Assembly: GCA_002712305.1 (NCBI GenBank)
Contig: PATE01000037.1
Coordinates: 1-6,594 of the forward strand
Length of the DNA: 6,594 nt
Direction of reading: 5' to 3'
Origin: Gemmatimonadota bacterium
GTDB taxonomy: Bacteria; Latescibacterota; UBA2968; UBA8231
Of this stretch, positions 1 to 5,536 are shown in pieces (within the stretch, counting starts at the first letter, position 1; the number at the start of each line of letters is the position of its first letter). The notes beneath the pieces are model-generated. The model saw only the letters and a list, made by a program, of their open reading frames with translations. It had not been told where the DNA came from and made no database searches. The position numbers and the translations under genes are program-made.

Positions 1-567
1 CTCATTGATGAGCAACGATGTGTAGATGGGTTCGAAGTGTTCGTCTCGTTCAGGCCAGCCCGAGACACGGCCAGGATCATCGAAGATCACGTCGACGACG
101 ACTCGGTCGTATACAACGATCCGCCCGTCCCCTTCACGCCGTGGAGCAAATCTGACGGGGACGGCATACTGATCGCGCAGTTGAACCGGCGCGCCCAACT
201 GAACGGGTCCGTCAAGGAGCAGGTCGCTGTCGACCTCCGACGACCTTCGCGACGACGGCCGTGCCTCCAACACGTGCAACGACGGCTGAACCCCACGGGG
301 CAGCCCTACCATCGATGCAGCCAACCAATGACGCGGCGCCATCCGCTCGACGAGCGACTCGGTACTGTCCGTATCTGTCAGTGTCGCTTCGTAGCTGAGC
401 CGAACGAAGCCTTTGCCCGTTGCCAGCACCGTGACGCGCGTAGACAGGCCGCTCGGCGCAGCCGAGGTCGCTCCATCGAAGTCTGCACCGACCGATTGGC
501 CGAGGTTGAAACCGGCCAACAGCGGGATGAAAATCCAGCGCAGAGGGTATCGTATGGATAGGGGCAA
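1..567 (-). CDS. C25-type peptidase prodomain, N-terminal fragment (runs off left edge)
   Basis: The minus-strand frame is open from the left edge through this whole stretch (189 codons from a TTG at 567). It begins with a signal-peptide-like segment: MPLSIRYPLRW, then the hydrophobic IFIPLLAGF, then a small-residue region. About 150 residues of beta-rich sequence follow, with an arrangement I recognise from prodomains of C25 cysteine peptidases and PorU-like sortases: LGAPVQLRDQYAVPVRF, then a basic/Val-rich strand (VVYDRVVVDVIF), then FEPIYTSLLINE just at the edge. If so, the protein is exported and the catalytic His-Cys domain lies outside the window. The start is uncertain. An in-frame ATG at 636 adds 23 residues before the signal segment, which makes an unusually long n-region, and neither start has a clear Shine-Dalgarno. 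The gene is divergent from ilvD. The plus-strand reading frame over the same bases (37-561) is Arg/Gln-rich and looks like a shadow. The family call rests on motif memory and no catalytic residue is visible. Confidence 0.6.
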   Translation of the reverse strand, partial: MPLSIRYPLRWIFIPLLAGFNLGQSVGADFDGATSAAPSGLSTRVTVLATGKGFVRLSYEATLTDTDSTESLVERMAPRHWLAASMVGLPRGVQPSLHVLEARPSSRRSSEVDSDLLLDGPVQLGAPVQLRDQYAVPVRFAPRREGDGRIVVYDRVVVDVIFDDPGRVSGWPERDEHFEPIYTSLLINE

Positions 568-775
568 GGGAGGAGAGGAAGGCCGGTCTGAGTTGGTGTG
601 ATCAAGTCCAGTGGAACCAGTTGGCGGCACACGCATGGTGTGCAGAACCGTCGGATGCAGAGCAGGAGAACTGGTTTCACAATATACGCACGCGCCCCCT
701 GCCGGTGACGGCCTCGGTCCATATCTTTCTTCCACCCATAATCCAGCCCAACATCCGATCCGCGGAAACGACACC
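568..775. promoter_or_regulatory. divergent promoter region between the peptidase fragment and ilvD
   Basis: This 208-bp stretch separates the two divergent genes and is expected to carry promoters for both. Candidate plus-strand -10 for ilvD: CATAAT at 737-742 (five of six to TATAAT), with no good -35 at 16-18 bp. Candidate minus-strand -10 for the peptidase: TATATT (plus-strand 681-686), with only a weak GTCACC at 704-709 as -35. The ilvD frame stays open back to 611 but this part has no family-like sequence, so I treat it as leader. I saw no T-box-like structure or attenuator peptide for ilvD, though I could not fold the region. Confidence 0.3.
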
Positions 776-2641
776 ATGACACCGACCCCCTACCGCTCAG
801 CCACAACCACACAAGGTCGCCGCATGGCCGGCGCCCGCGCCTTGTGGCGCGCCACGGGCATGAAGACGGAAGACTTTCAGAAACCCGTCATTGCCATCGC
901 CAACTCCTTCACCCAATTCGTGCCTGGGCACGTGCATCTGCACCCCATCGGTCAGAGGGTGAAACAGGTCATCGATGCGTCCGGTGGATATGGCGTTGAG
1001 TTCAACACGATCGCCGTCGACGACGGCATCGCCATGGGCCACGACGGCATGCTCTACTCTCTGCCGAGTCGTGAGTTGATCGCCGACTCCGTCGAATACA
1101 TGGTGAACGCCGACAAGGCCGACGCGCTGATCTGTATCTCCAACTGCGACAAGATCACGCCGGGCATGCTGCTGGCGGCACTGCGACTGAATCTGCCGAC
1201 CATCTTCGTGTCAGGCGGTCCTATGGAAGCGGGGCGCGAAGAATTGGAGACGGGACCGGCAAAGCTCGATCTCATCGATTCCATGGTCGCCGCCGGTGAC
1301 GACAATGTGTCCGATGCAGACCTTGAGAAAATGGAGGCCGCCGCCTGCCCCACGTGTGGTTCGTGCTCAGGGATGTTTACGGCCAATAGCATGAACTGTC
1401 TCAACGAAGCCATCGGCCTGGCGCTGCCAGGCAATGGCACGATCCTGGCGACACACGAATTGCGCTGGTCTCTGTTCGAGGCGGCTGGCAAACGCATCGT
1501 CAAAATGGCGAAGGAGTATTACCGCGGTGGTGACAGTTCCGTATTGCCTAGGTCGATCGCAACGTTTGAGGCCTTCGAGAATGCCATGACTCTCGACATC
1601 GCCATGGGTGGCTCGACGAATACGGTCCTTCACCTGCTGGCCATGGCGCAGGAGGCGGAGGTCGACTTCACCATGAGTGACATCGATCACCTGTCGCGGA
1701 AGGTGCCTTGCATCTGCAAGGTGGCACCCGCATCGCAGGAGTTCCACGTGGAGGATGTCGCCTTCGCCGGTGGCATTCCCACCATTCTGGGCGAGCTGGC
1801 CCGGGCCGGTCTCGTGCATACGACGACGCGCACGGTCGCGGGCGGCACCATGGCCGATCTACTGGCCACCGAAGACATTCGAACCGATTCGGCCAGCGAA
1901 GCGGCACGGCAACGCGCCTGTGTCGCACCGGGTGGTGTGCGCACGAAGGAGGCCTTCTCACAGGGCAACTATCGCGATGCGCCCGACGTGGACAACAAGA
2001 CGGGATGTGTGCGCTCCGTCGAACACGCCTATTCGGCCGACGGTGGACTGGCTGTCCTGTTCGGCAACATCGCCGACGATGGCTCCATCGTGAAAACCGC
2101 CGGTGTGGACGAATCGATTCTCGTGTTCGAGGGGCCGGCGCGGATCTACGAATCGCAGGAGGCCGCCTGCGAAGCGATCCTCACCGATCGCGTGAAGGAG
2201 GGCGATGTGATCGTCATCCGCTACGAGGGTCCCAAGGGCGGACCGGGCATGCAGGAGATGCTGTACCCCACGTCCTATATCAAATCGAAGGGTCTCGGAA
2301 AGAACTGCGCCCTGCTCACGGACGGGCGTTTTTCGGGGGGCACATCAGGACTCTCCATCGGCCATGTCTCACCCGAGGCGGCCGAAGGGGGTGTCATTGG
2401 TTTGCTCGAAGAGGGTGATCTCATCCGCTTCGATATTCCCAACCGTTCCATCGAGGTAAAGGTCGCCGACGACGTGCTGTCCGAACGGCGCGAGCGGATG
2501 GAGGCGACCGGGGCCGACGCGTGGCAACCCCACAAGCGTCGACGGCCCGTCTCGGCGGCGCTGCAGGCGTATGCGGCGCTGACGACGAGCGCAGCGCGTG
2601 GTGCGGTGCGCGATGTGACACAGGTGCAGCGAAAGGGCTGA
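776..2641 (+). CDS. ilvD: dihydroxy-acid dehydratase
   Basis: Dihydroxy-acid dehydratase (EC 4.2.1.9) converts 2,3-dihydroxy-isovalerate and 2,3-dihydroxy-3-methylvalerate to the 2-oxo acids that precede valine/leucine and isoleucine. It is cytoplasmic and needs an Fe-S cluster and Mg2+. The 621-residue product matches E. coli IlvD (616 aa) almost end to end: [10 protein letters not shown] at 6-15, [13 protein letters not shown] at 43-55, [10 protein letters not shown] near 80-89, CISNCDK at 120-126, [18 protein letters not shown] at 191-208, MQEMLYPTS near 492-500, [10 protein letters not shown] at 516-525. By alignment, cluster ligands are Cys124 and Cys197, Mg ligands Asp83, Asp125, Lys126 (carbamylated) and Glu494, and the base Ser520. 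The first lobe has no Cys where the [2Fe-2S] branch has PCN, so it belongs with the oxygen-sensitive E. coli-type branch. ATG 776 is chosen because homology begins there; the frame is open to 611 but without family sequence. GGAAA lies 7 nt upstream. No ilv/leu neighbours are in view. Confidence 0.97.
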   Translation: MTPTPYRSATTTQGRRMAGARALWRATGMKTEDFQKPVIAIANSFTQFVPGHVHLHPIGQRVKQVIDASGGYGVEFNTIAVDDGIAMGHDGMLYSLPSRELIADSVEYMVNADKADALICISNCDKITPGMLLAALRLNLPTIFVSGGPMEAGREELETGPAKLDLIDSMVAAGDDNVSDADLEKMEAAACPTCGSCSGMFTANSMNCLNEAIGLALPGNGTILATHELRWSLFEAAGKRIVKMAKEYYRGGDSSVLPRSIATFEAFENAMTLDIAMGGSTNTVLHLLAMAQEAEVDFTMSDIDHLSRKVPCICKVAPASQEFHVEDVAFAGGIPTILGELARAGLVHTTTRTVAGGTMADLLATEDIRTDSASEAARQRACVAPGGVRTKEAFSQGNYRDAPDVDNKTGCVRSVEHAYSADGGLAVLFGNIADDGSIVKTAGVDESILVFEGPARIYESQEAACEAILTDRVKEGDVIVIRYEGPKGGPGMQEMLYPTSYIKSKGLGKNCALLTDGRFSGGTSGLSIGHVSPEAAEGGVIGLLEEGDLIRFDIPNRSIEVKVADDVLSERRERMEATGADAWQPHKRRRPVSAALQAYAALTTSAARGAVRDVTQVQRKG

Positions 2642-2661
2642 GGCTCACATCGAACGGTCGG

Positions 2662-3042
2662 CTACCAGATGGAATTTCTGTAGAAGGATCGAATCGTTTC
2701 GTCTGATGTGACTAGCGGACAACCAAGCAGGTCGGCCGTCGCGACGATGGTCCGATCCGCCGGATCCCGATGTGACCAGTCCAGATCCAGATTCCTTAAC
2801 CAGGTTGTGTCGTCCACGGCCATGATCTCGACACCTCTTACTCTCTTCAGACGAATGACGAATTCCTCGATAGGCAGCGGGAGCTTCAGGAATCCCCGTT
2901 TCGCCTTCAGCCCGATCTCCCATATCGAGATGGAGCTGACAAGTCGACGATCCTCGTCATCAAGAGCCGAAGCCGCCGCGGGGGTCAGTCTGTGGGGATC
3001 AAGGGTCCAATACACAACGGCGTTGGTGTCCAGGACGATCAC
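2662..3042 (-). CDS. PIN-domain ribonuclease toxin, VapC-like
   Basis: This is a 126-residue PIN-domain protein, expected to be a Mg2+-dependent endoribonuclease that blocks translation by cutting RNA (often tRNA or rRNA in VapC toxins) unless bound by its antitoxin. The acidic active-site set is complete: Asp5 in MIVLDTNAV, Glu42 in SSISIWEIGLK, Asp93/Asp96 in HRDPADRTIVATA, and Asp114 in VTSDETI. The length is normal for the family. The DPADR and ISIWEIGLK forms fit the VapC subgroup that is paired with Phd/YefM antitoxins. I chose GTG 3042 because it overlaps the antitoxin stop as GTGA (translational coupling) and starts the protein directly at the first beta strand. A GTG at 3054 would add MGQS and overlap the antitoxin by 16 bp. 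Either is possible, and both have weak ribosome sites. The gene ends 20 bp from the convergent ilvD stop. The exact RNA target cannot be read from the sequence. Confidence 0.92.
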   Translation of the reverse strand: MIVLDTNAVVYWTLDPHRLTPAAASALDDEDRRLVSSISIWEIGLKAKRGFLKLPLPIEEFVIRLKRVRGVEIMAVDDTTWLRNLDLDWSHRDPADRTIVATADLLGCPLVTSDETIRSFYRNSIW

Positions 3043-3272
3043 GGATTGTCCCACTCGTCCTGTGTAGGAAGATCGAGACTCTCATGATAGATGACGTTCC
3101 CGCGTAGATCAGCGAAGACCTCGTCTACCGACCGTCGGGCACTGAGGGGTGTAACGGCCAGAACCGGCTTGCCGTGATCTGTGACGATGAGTTCTTCTCC
3201 CGTGCTCTCGATGTCGCGGAAAAGGCGTAGCATGTGCGCTTTTAGCTTGGTCTTTGATACTGTCTTTGCCAT
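3039..3272 (-). CDS. Phd/YefM-family antitoxin
   Basis: A 77-residue antitoxin that should neutralise the downstream PIN toxin through its C-terminal tail and repress the operon through its N-terminal DNA-binding fold. The signature is visible: MAKTVSKTKLKAHMLRLF (N-terminal strand and helix), GEELIVTDHGKPVLAVTPL (residues 25-43, the core Phd/YefM motif), then a variable acidic tail ending DLPTQDEWDNP that would wrap the toxin. The start at 3272 is preceded by GAGGA four bases upstream. An in-frame ATG at 3311 would add 13 residues (MTSIMTIVFYEDS) with no family similarity, and would lie upstream of the predicted transcription start, so I reject it. It is the first gene of a two-gene operon and its stop TGA overlaps the toxin GTG. 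The antitoxin-first order and the coupling suit conditional cooperativity, as known for this family. Confidence 0.93.
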   Translation of the reverse strand: MAKTVSKTKLKAHMLRLFRDIESTGEELIVTDHGKPVLAVTPLSARRSVDEVFADLRGNVIYHESLDLPTQDEWDNP

Positions 3273-3287
3273 GGAATCCTCATAAAA

Positions 3288-3309
3288 GACTATGGTCATG
3301 ATGCTAGTC
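3288..3309. promoter_or_regulatory. candidate autoregulatory operator of the toxin-antitoxin operon
   Basis: A 22-bp imperfect dyad: outer arms GACTA (3288-3292) and TAGTC (3305-3309), and a central TCATGA (3296-3301) on the same axis, giving 8 of 11 symmetric pairs. It lies between the -10 (3315-3320) and the antitoxin ribosome site, and covers the expected transcription start near 3308. That is where a Phd/YefM-toxin complex would repress. The assignment is inference from symmetry and position. Confidence 0.5.
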
Positions 3310-3314
3310 ATTTT

Positions 3315-3343
3315 ATGATACTCTTACGCTTGTACCTTTGCAA
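3315..3343 (-). promoter_or_regulatory. sigma70-like promoter of the toxin-antitoxin operon
   Basis: Read on the minus strand: -35 TTGCAA (3343-3338), exactly 17 bp of spacer, -10 TATCAT (3320-3315, five of six to TATAAT). The predicted start is near 3308, giving a leader of about 35 nt before the antitoxin ATG at 3272. The local sequence is markedly AT-richer than its surroundings. Confidence 0.6.
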
Positions 3344-3477
3344 ACTCGCAAGTCATTCAAGCAGGAAGTGTGCCGGCGGCCTTTGAGGAGTTGGGTCTGC
3401 TGTAAGCTGTCAGATGGGTGACACTTGTGAGGTCATTTGGTGTCAAGATCCAACGTACTTTGAGTTCCCCGGGCGCA
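3344..3477. other. non-coding spacer with TGTCA/TGACA element cluster
   Basis: Between the toxin-antitoxin promoter and the oxidoreductase stop codon I see no convincing gene. The stretch 3408-3445 holds TGTCA (3408-3412), TGACAC (3419-3424) and GTGTCA (3440-3445). The first pair is inverted about a 6-bp gap (3413-3418) and the second pair about a 15-bp gap. No T-run follows on either strand, so it does not look like an intrinsic terminator for the minus-strand oxidoreductase. It may be a protein-binding site or the eroded end of an insertion element. Confidence 0.35.
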
Positions 3478-4572
3478 CTATCGGAACCAGTCGTAGTTCA
3501 GTCCGAGCGAGCGATCGGCCAGGGGCAGATCCACCCGTGCGCCGCCTTGAGCCGACGATTGTTTGAGCGCGACCTCAACCTCCAGTGCCGCGGCGACGCG
3601 ACGGCCTGAGTTCTTCGGCTCATCCAGTTCACCGGCGAGGCAATCCATCACGTCTCGCAGCGAATACACGCCGCCGTAAGGGGGCACGAACTGCGGTTTG
3701 GGCCACGGCATCTCTACCCGACCCTGCGTCTCGTCGACTTTGGTGTCCTGCCACCAGCGCCATGCCTCGGTGTAGCTGAAGACGATCTCTCCCTTCGTTC
3801 CACTGAGACGCACACCGGGCGCGCCATTGCGGAAGTGCACGACGAGACCGTCATCGGTCACCATCATGCCCTGGCCGGTGAACTCGTCGCTGCCGGATTC
3901 GCGACGCTCTTCATCGCCGGTGCCGACCACCCATGCGGGTCGTCCTTCGAGGAAGTAGGACCAGTTCTGGTGCTGGGCGGAGGCACCTGCCGCTTCTATC
4001 GAAACAAGCTCACCGATGGCACCGCTGCGCAGCAGTTCTTTCGCCCGTGCGAAGGATGGATGGGTAGTGGTGATGGCACCGCAGCTGAGAGGCACATTCG
4101 CCTCGGCGCAGGCCTTCACCATTCGGTCGGCCTCCTCCAACGTGTGCGCCATCGGTTTTTCAGTGAAGATGCCCTTGGCACCACACTCGACGGCAAGGCA
4201 AGTGAGGTCCGCCCGGTGTTTGGTGTTGGTGGCGATGGAGACGATGTCTGGCTTTTCCTCACGCAGCATCTGCTCGGCGTCGGTGTACAACCCCTGCGCA
4301 CCGTATCGCTCTTCGAAGGCCTTCAGCCGTTTTTGGTCGCGATCAGCTGCCGCGACCAGATCGATATCCGGGCGATCCCACATGGCTTCCGCATACGATG
4401 TGGGGAGTCCTTCGTCGCCGGCATGCTGGTGATGATGAAACTTTCGGTGGATGTCGAGTTCGGGTGTAGGTCGATCGATGTCGTCCACATTCCACACGCC
4501 GGTACGCTGTGCGAGATCGTAGAGCATCCCCATCCAACCGAGTCCGATGATGACTGCGCGATACTGCGCCAT
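3478..4572 (-). CDS. Gfo/Idh/MocA-family oxidoreductase
   Basis: A 364-residue NAD(P)-dependent oxidoreductase of the Gfo/Idh/MocA family, probably acting on a sugar, sugar acid or cyclitol; the substrate cannot be named. The N-terminal Rossmann fold shows AVIIGLGWMG (6-15, GxGxxG), the second strand DLVAAADRD (71-79), PDIVSIATNTKHR (108-120) and the hallmark EKP at 138-140 with the catalytic-type Lys139. The C-terminal alpha/beta domain follows to residue 364. Two oddities: about 55 residues separate GLGWMG from the second strand, against about 20 normally, including a His-rich stretch (FHHHQHAG, 45-52); and the usual DxGxHxxD motif is not recognisable, with AQHQNW (199-204) the best positional match, leaving His201 but no Asp four residues earlier. 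The ATG at 4572 has GGAGAG four bases upstream. It is divergent from the phosphodiesterase gene. There is no signal peptide, so cytoplasmic. A long plus-strand reading frame over it (3835-4674) is antisense shadow. Confidence 0.9.
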   Translation of the reverse strand: MAQYRAVIIGLGWMGMLYDLAQRTGVWNVDDIDRPTPELDIHRKFHHHQHAGDEGLPTSYAEAMWDRPDIDLVAAADRDQKRLKAFEERYGAQGLYTDAEQMLREEKPDIVSIATNTKHRADLTCLAVECGAKGIFTEKPMAHTLEEADRMVKACAEANVPLSCGAITTTHPSFARAKELLRSGAIGELVSIEAAGASAQHQNWSYFLEGRPAWVVGTGDEERRESGSDEFTGQGMMVTDDGLVVHFRNGAPGVRLSGTKGEIVFSYTEAWRWWQDTKVDETQGRVEMPWPKPQFVPPYGGVYSLRDVMDCLAGELDEPKNSGRRVAAALEVEVALKQSSAQGGARVDLPLADRSLGLNYDWFR

Positions 4573-4612
4573 GGGGCTCTCCGTATGCGTCGTGAGGTGA
4601 GTTTCTCTGCTG

Positions 4613-4646
4613 AGTCACAACATGGTCGTGCAAGTCTCTGCGTCAA
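4613..4646 (-). promoter_or_regulatory. weak candidate promoter of the oxidoreductase gene
   Basis: On the minus strand, TTGACG (4646-4641, five of six to TTGACA) is followed after 16 bp by CATGTT (4624-4619, three of six). The start would fall near 4612, about 40 nt before the ATG at 4572. A near-palindrome GTGAGT-N10-AGTCAC (4597-4618, one mismatch) sits over that start and could be an operator. Both are low-confidence readings. Confidence 0.25.
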
Positions 4647-4663
4647 GCAGACATCGACCCGCA

Positions 4664-4692
4664 GTGATGAGTAACGCAGTGTAGAGTATCAT
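4664..4692 (+). promoter_or_regulatory. candidate promoter of the phosphodiesterase gene
   Basis: The -10 is TATCAT at 4687-4692, with a poor -35 (GTGATG, 4664-4669) at 17 bp. The predicted start near 4699 leaves a leader of about 30 nt to the ATG at 4730. The sequence AGAGTATCAT here is identical to the -10 region of the toxin-antitoxin promoter. Two direct copies of CGCAGTG (4660-4666 and 4675-4681, 15-bp period) flank or overlap the -35 region and could bind an activator that makes up for the poor -35. Confidence 0.4.
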
Positions 4693-4729
4693 TAGCTTCA
4701 ACCGATACCAGACACGCCTTTTCCACGAG

Positions 4730-5536
4730 ATGAGTCTCATGCTTCCCGATCCCTTTCGCATCATCGCCCACCGTGGAGCGTCAGGTTACGCCCCCGAGAA
4801 CACGATGGCCGCTTTCCGCCTGGCCCTCGAGATGGGTGTCACCGAGATCGAGACGGACGTGCACTTCAGCCGCGACCGGCACCTGGTCCTTCTTCACGAT
4901 CACACCCTCGATCGCACGACAGATGGCGAAGGACGTCCCGGCGATTTCGATCTGGCCGCCCTCAAAGCGCTGGATGCGGGCTCGTGGGCTGATCCGCATG
5001 AGCATCCGGATCTGGCATGGGCCGCCGACTACACGGGTGAGCGCCTGATCACGCTTGATGAACTGCTTGCGGCATTTGGCGATCAGCTGACGTACCACGT
5101 CGAACTGAAAGACCCAGAATCGGCTGTTGCCGAAGCGGTCGCGGAGTGTGTGATCGATGCAGGCCTTGGAGCCAACACGTTTGTCACCGGCTTTGAACGC
5201 AGCGGCGATCTGCTGCGTGCGAAAGCGGCGAATCCCACATTGCGGACGACACCCCTCATTCCACCCTCACGAAACCCGCACGAAGCGATCGTGTCGAGCG
5301 CCGCGGAAGGCCACGATGGTGTGTCGATTCACATCGATTCCGTCACATCGGAGCTGGTCACTGCGGCGATAGATCTGGGGCTCGAAATCCGTTGCTGGGG
5401 CGTCGGAAACCGACAATCGATGGCCGCCGGCGCCAACGTGGGCGTCAATGGGATGACGATCAACTGGCCCGATTGGCTGCAGGAATGGACCCAGGAAGCC
5501 GGTCAGTCGCCCTCTGAGCCACTCGAGGGAGGGTAG
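4730..5536 (+). CDS. glycerophosphodiester phosphodiesterase
   Basis: A 268-residue GDPD-family TIM-barrel enzyme that would hydrolyse glycerophosphodiesters (deacylated phospholipids) to sn-glycerol 3-phosphate plus an alcohol, using a divalent metal. Motifs in order: IIAHRGASGYAPENTMAAF (11-29) with catalytic His14 and Arg15; EIETDVHFSRDRHLVLLHD (39-57) with metal ligands Glu41 and Asp43 and catalytic His56; LDRTTDG (60-66); HVELKDP (123-129) with Glu125 and Lys127; RCWGV near 221-225; and a terminal GVNGMTINWPDWL (238-250). In this last motif the usual TD.P Asp is replaced by Asn. No signal peptide, so it is of the cytoplasmic UgpQ-like type rather than periplasmic GlpQ. ATG 4730 is followed by another at 4739; both lie in a small palindrome (ATGAG-T-CTCAT) and the ribosome site is weak. 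The gene stands alone on this strand, and its 3' end is overlapped antisense by the run-on frame of the glycosyltransferase. Confidence 0.94.
   Translation: MSLMLPDPFRIIAHRGASGYAPENTMAAFRLALEMGVTEIETDVHFSRDRHLVLLHDHTLDRTTDGEGRPGDFDLAALKALDAGSWADPHEHPDLAWAADYTGERLITLDELLAAFGDQLTYHVELKDPESAVAEAVAECVIDAGLGANTFVTGFERSGDLLRAKAANPTLRTTPLIPPSRNPHEAIVSSAAEGHDGVSIHIDSVTSELVTAAIDLGLEIRCWGVGNRQSMAAGANVGVNGMTINWPDWLQEWTQEAGQSPSEPLEGG

Noticed and set aside
37-561. 174-codon plus-strand open frame at the left edge
   Set aside because: Arg/Gln-rich sequence without motifs; the opposite strand has a signal peptide and prodomain-like sequence in an unbroken frame.
378-812. 144-codon minus-strand open frame across the divergent region
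   Set aside because: It overlaps both the peptidase frame and the ilvD start and shows a Cys/Arg-rich, motif-free translation.
1708-2418. 236-codon plus-strand frame inside ilvD
   Set aside because: Arg/Gly/His-rich frame-shifted shadow of the strongly conserved ilvD frame.
3273-3311. Longer antitoxin start at 3311
   Set aside because: It would precede the predicted transcription start, pass through the operator dyad, and adds residues unlike the family; ATG 3272 has a GAGGA ribosome site.
3419-3445. TGACAC...GTGTCA as a terminator of the oxidoreductase gene
   Set aside because: The stem is only 6 bp with a 15-nt loop and no T-run follows on the minus strand.
3835-4674. 279-codon plus-strand open frame opposite the oxidoreductase
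   Set aside because: It lies wholly antisense to a gene with clear family motifs, has no recognisable domain, and its composition (Cys/His/Phe-rich) is what an antisense frame of a high-GC gene gives.
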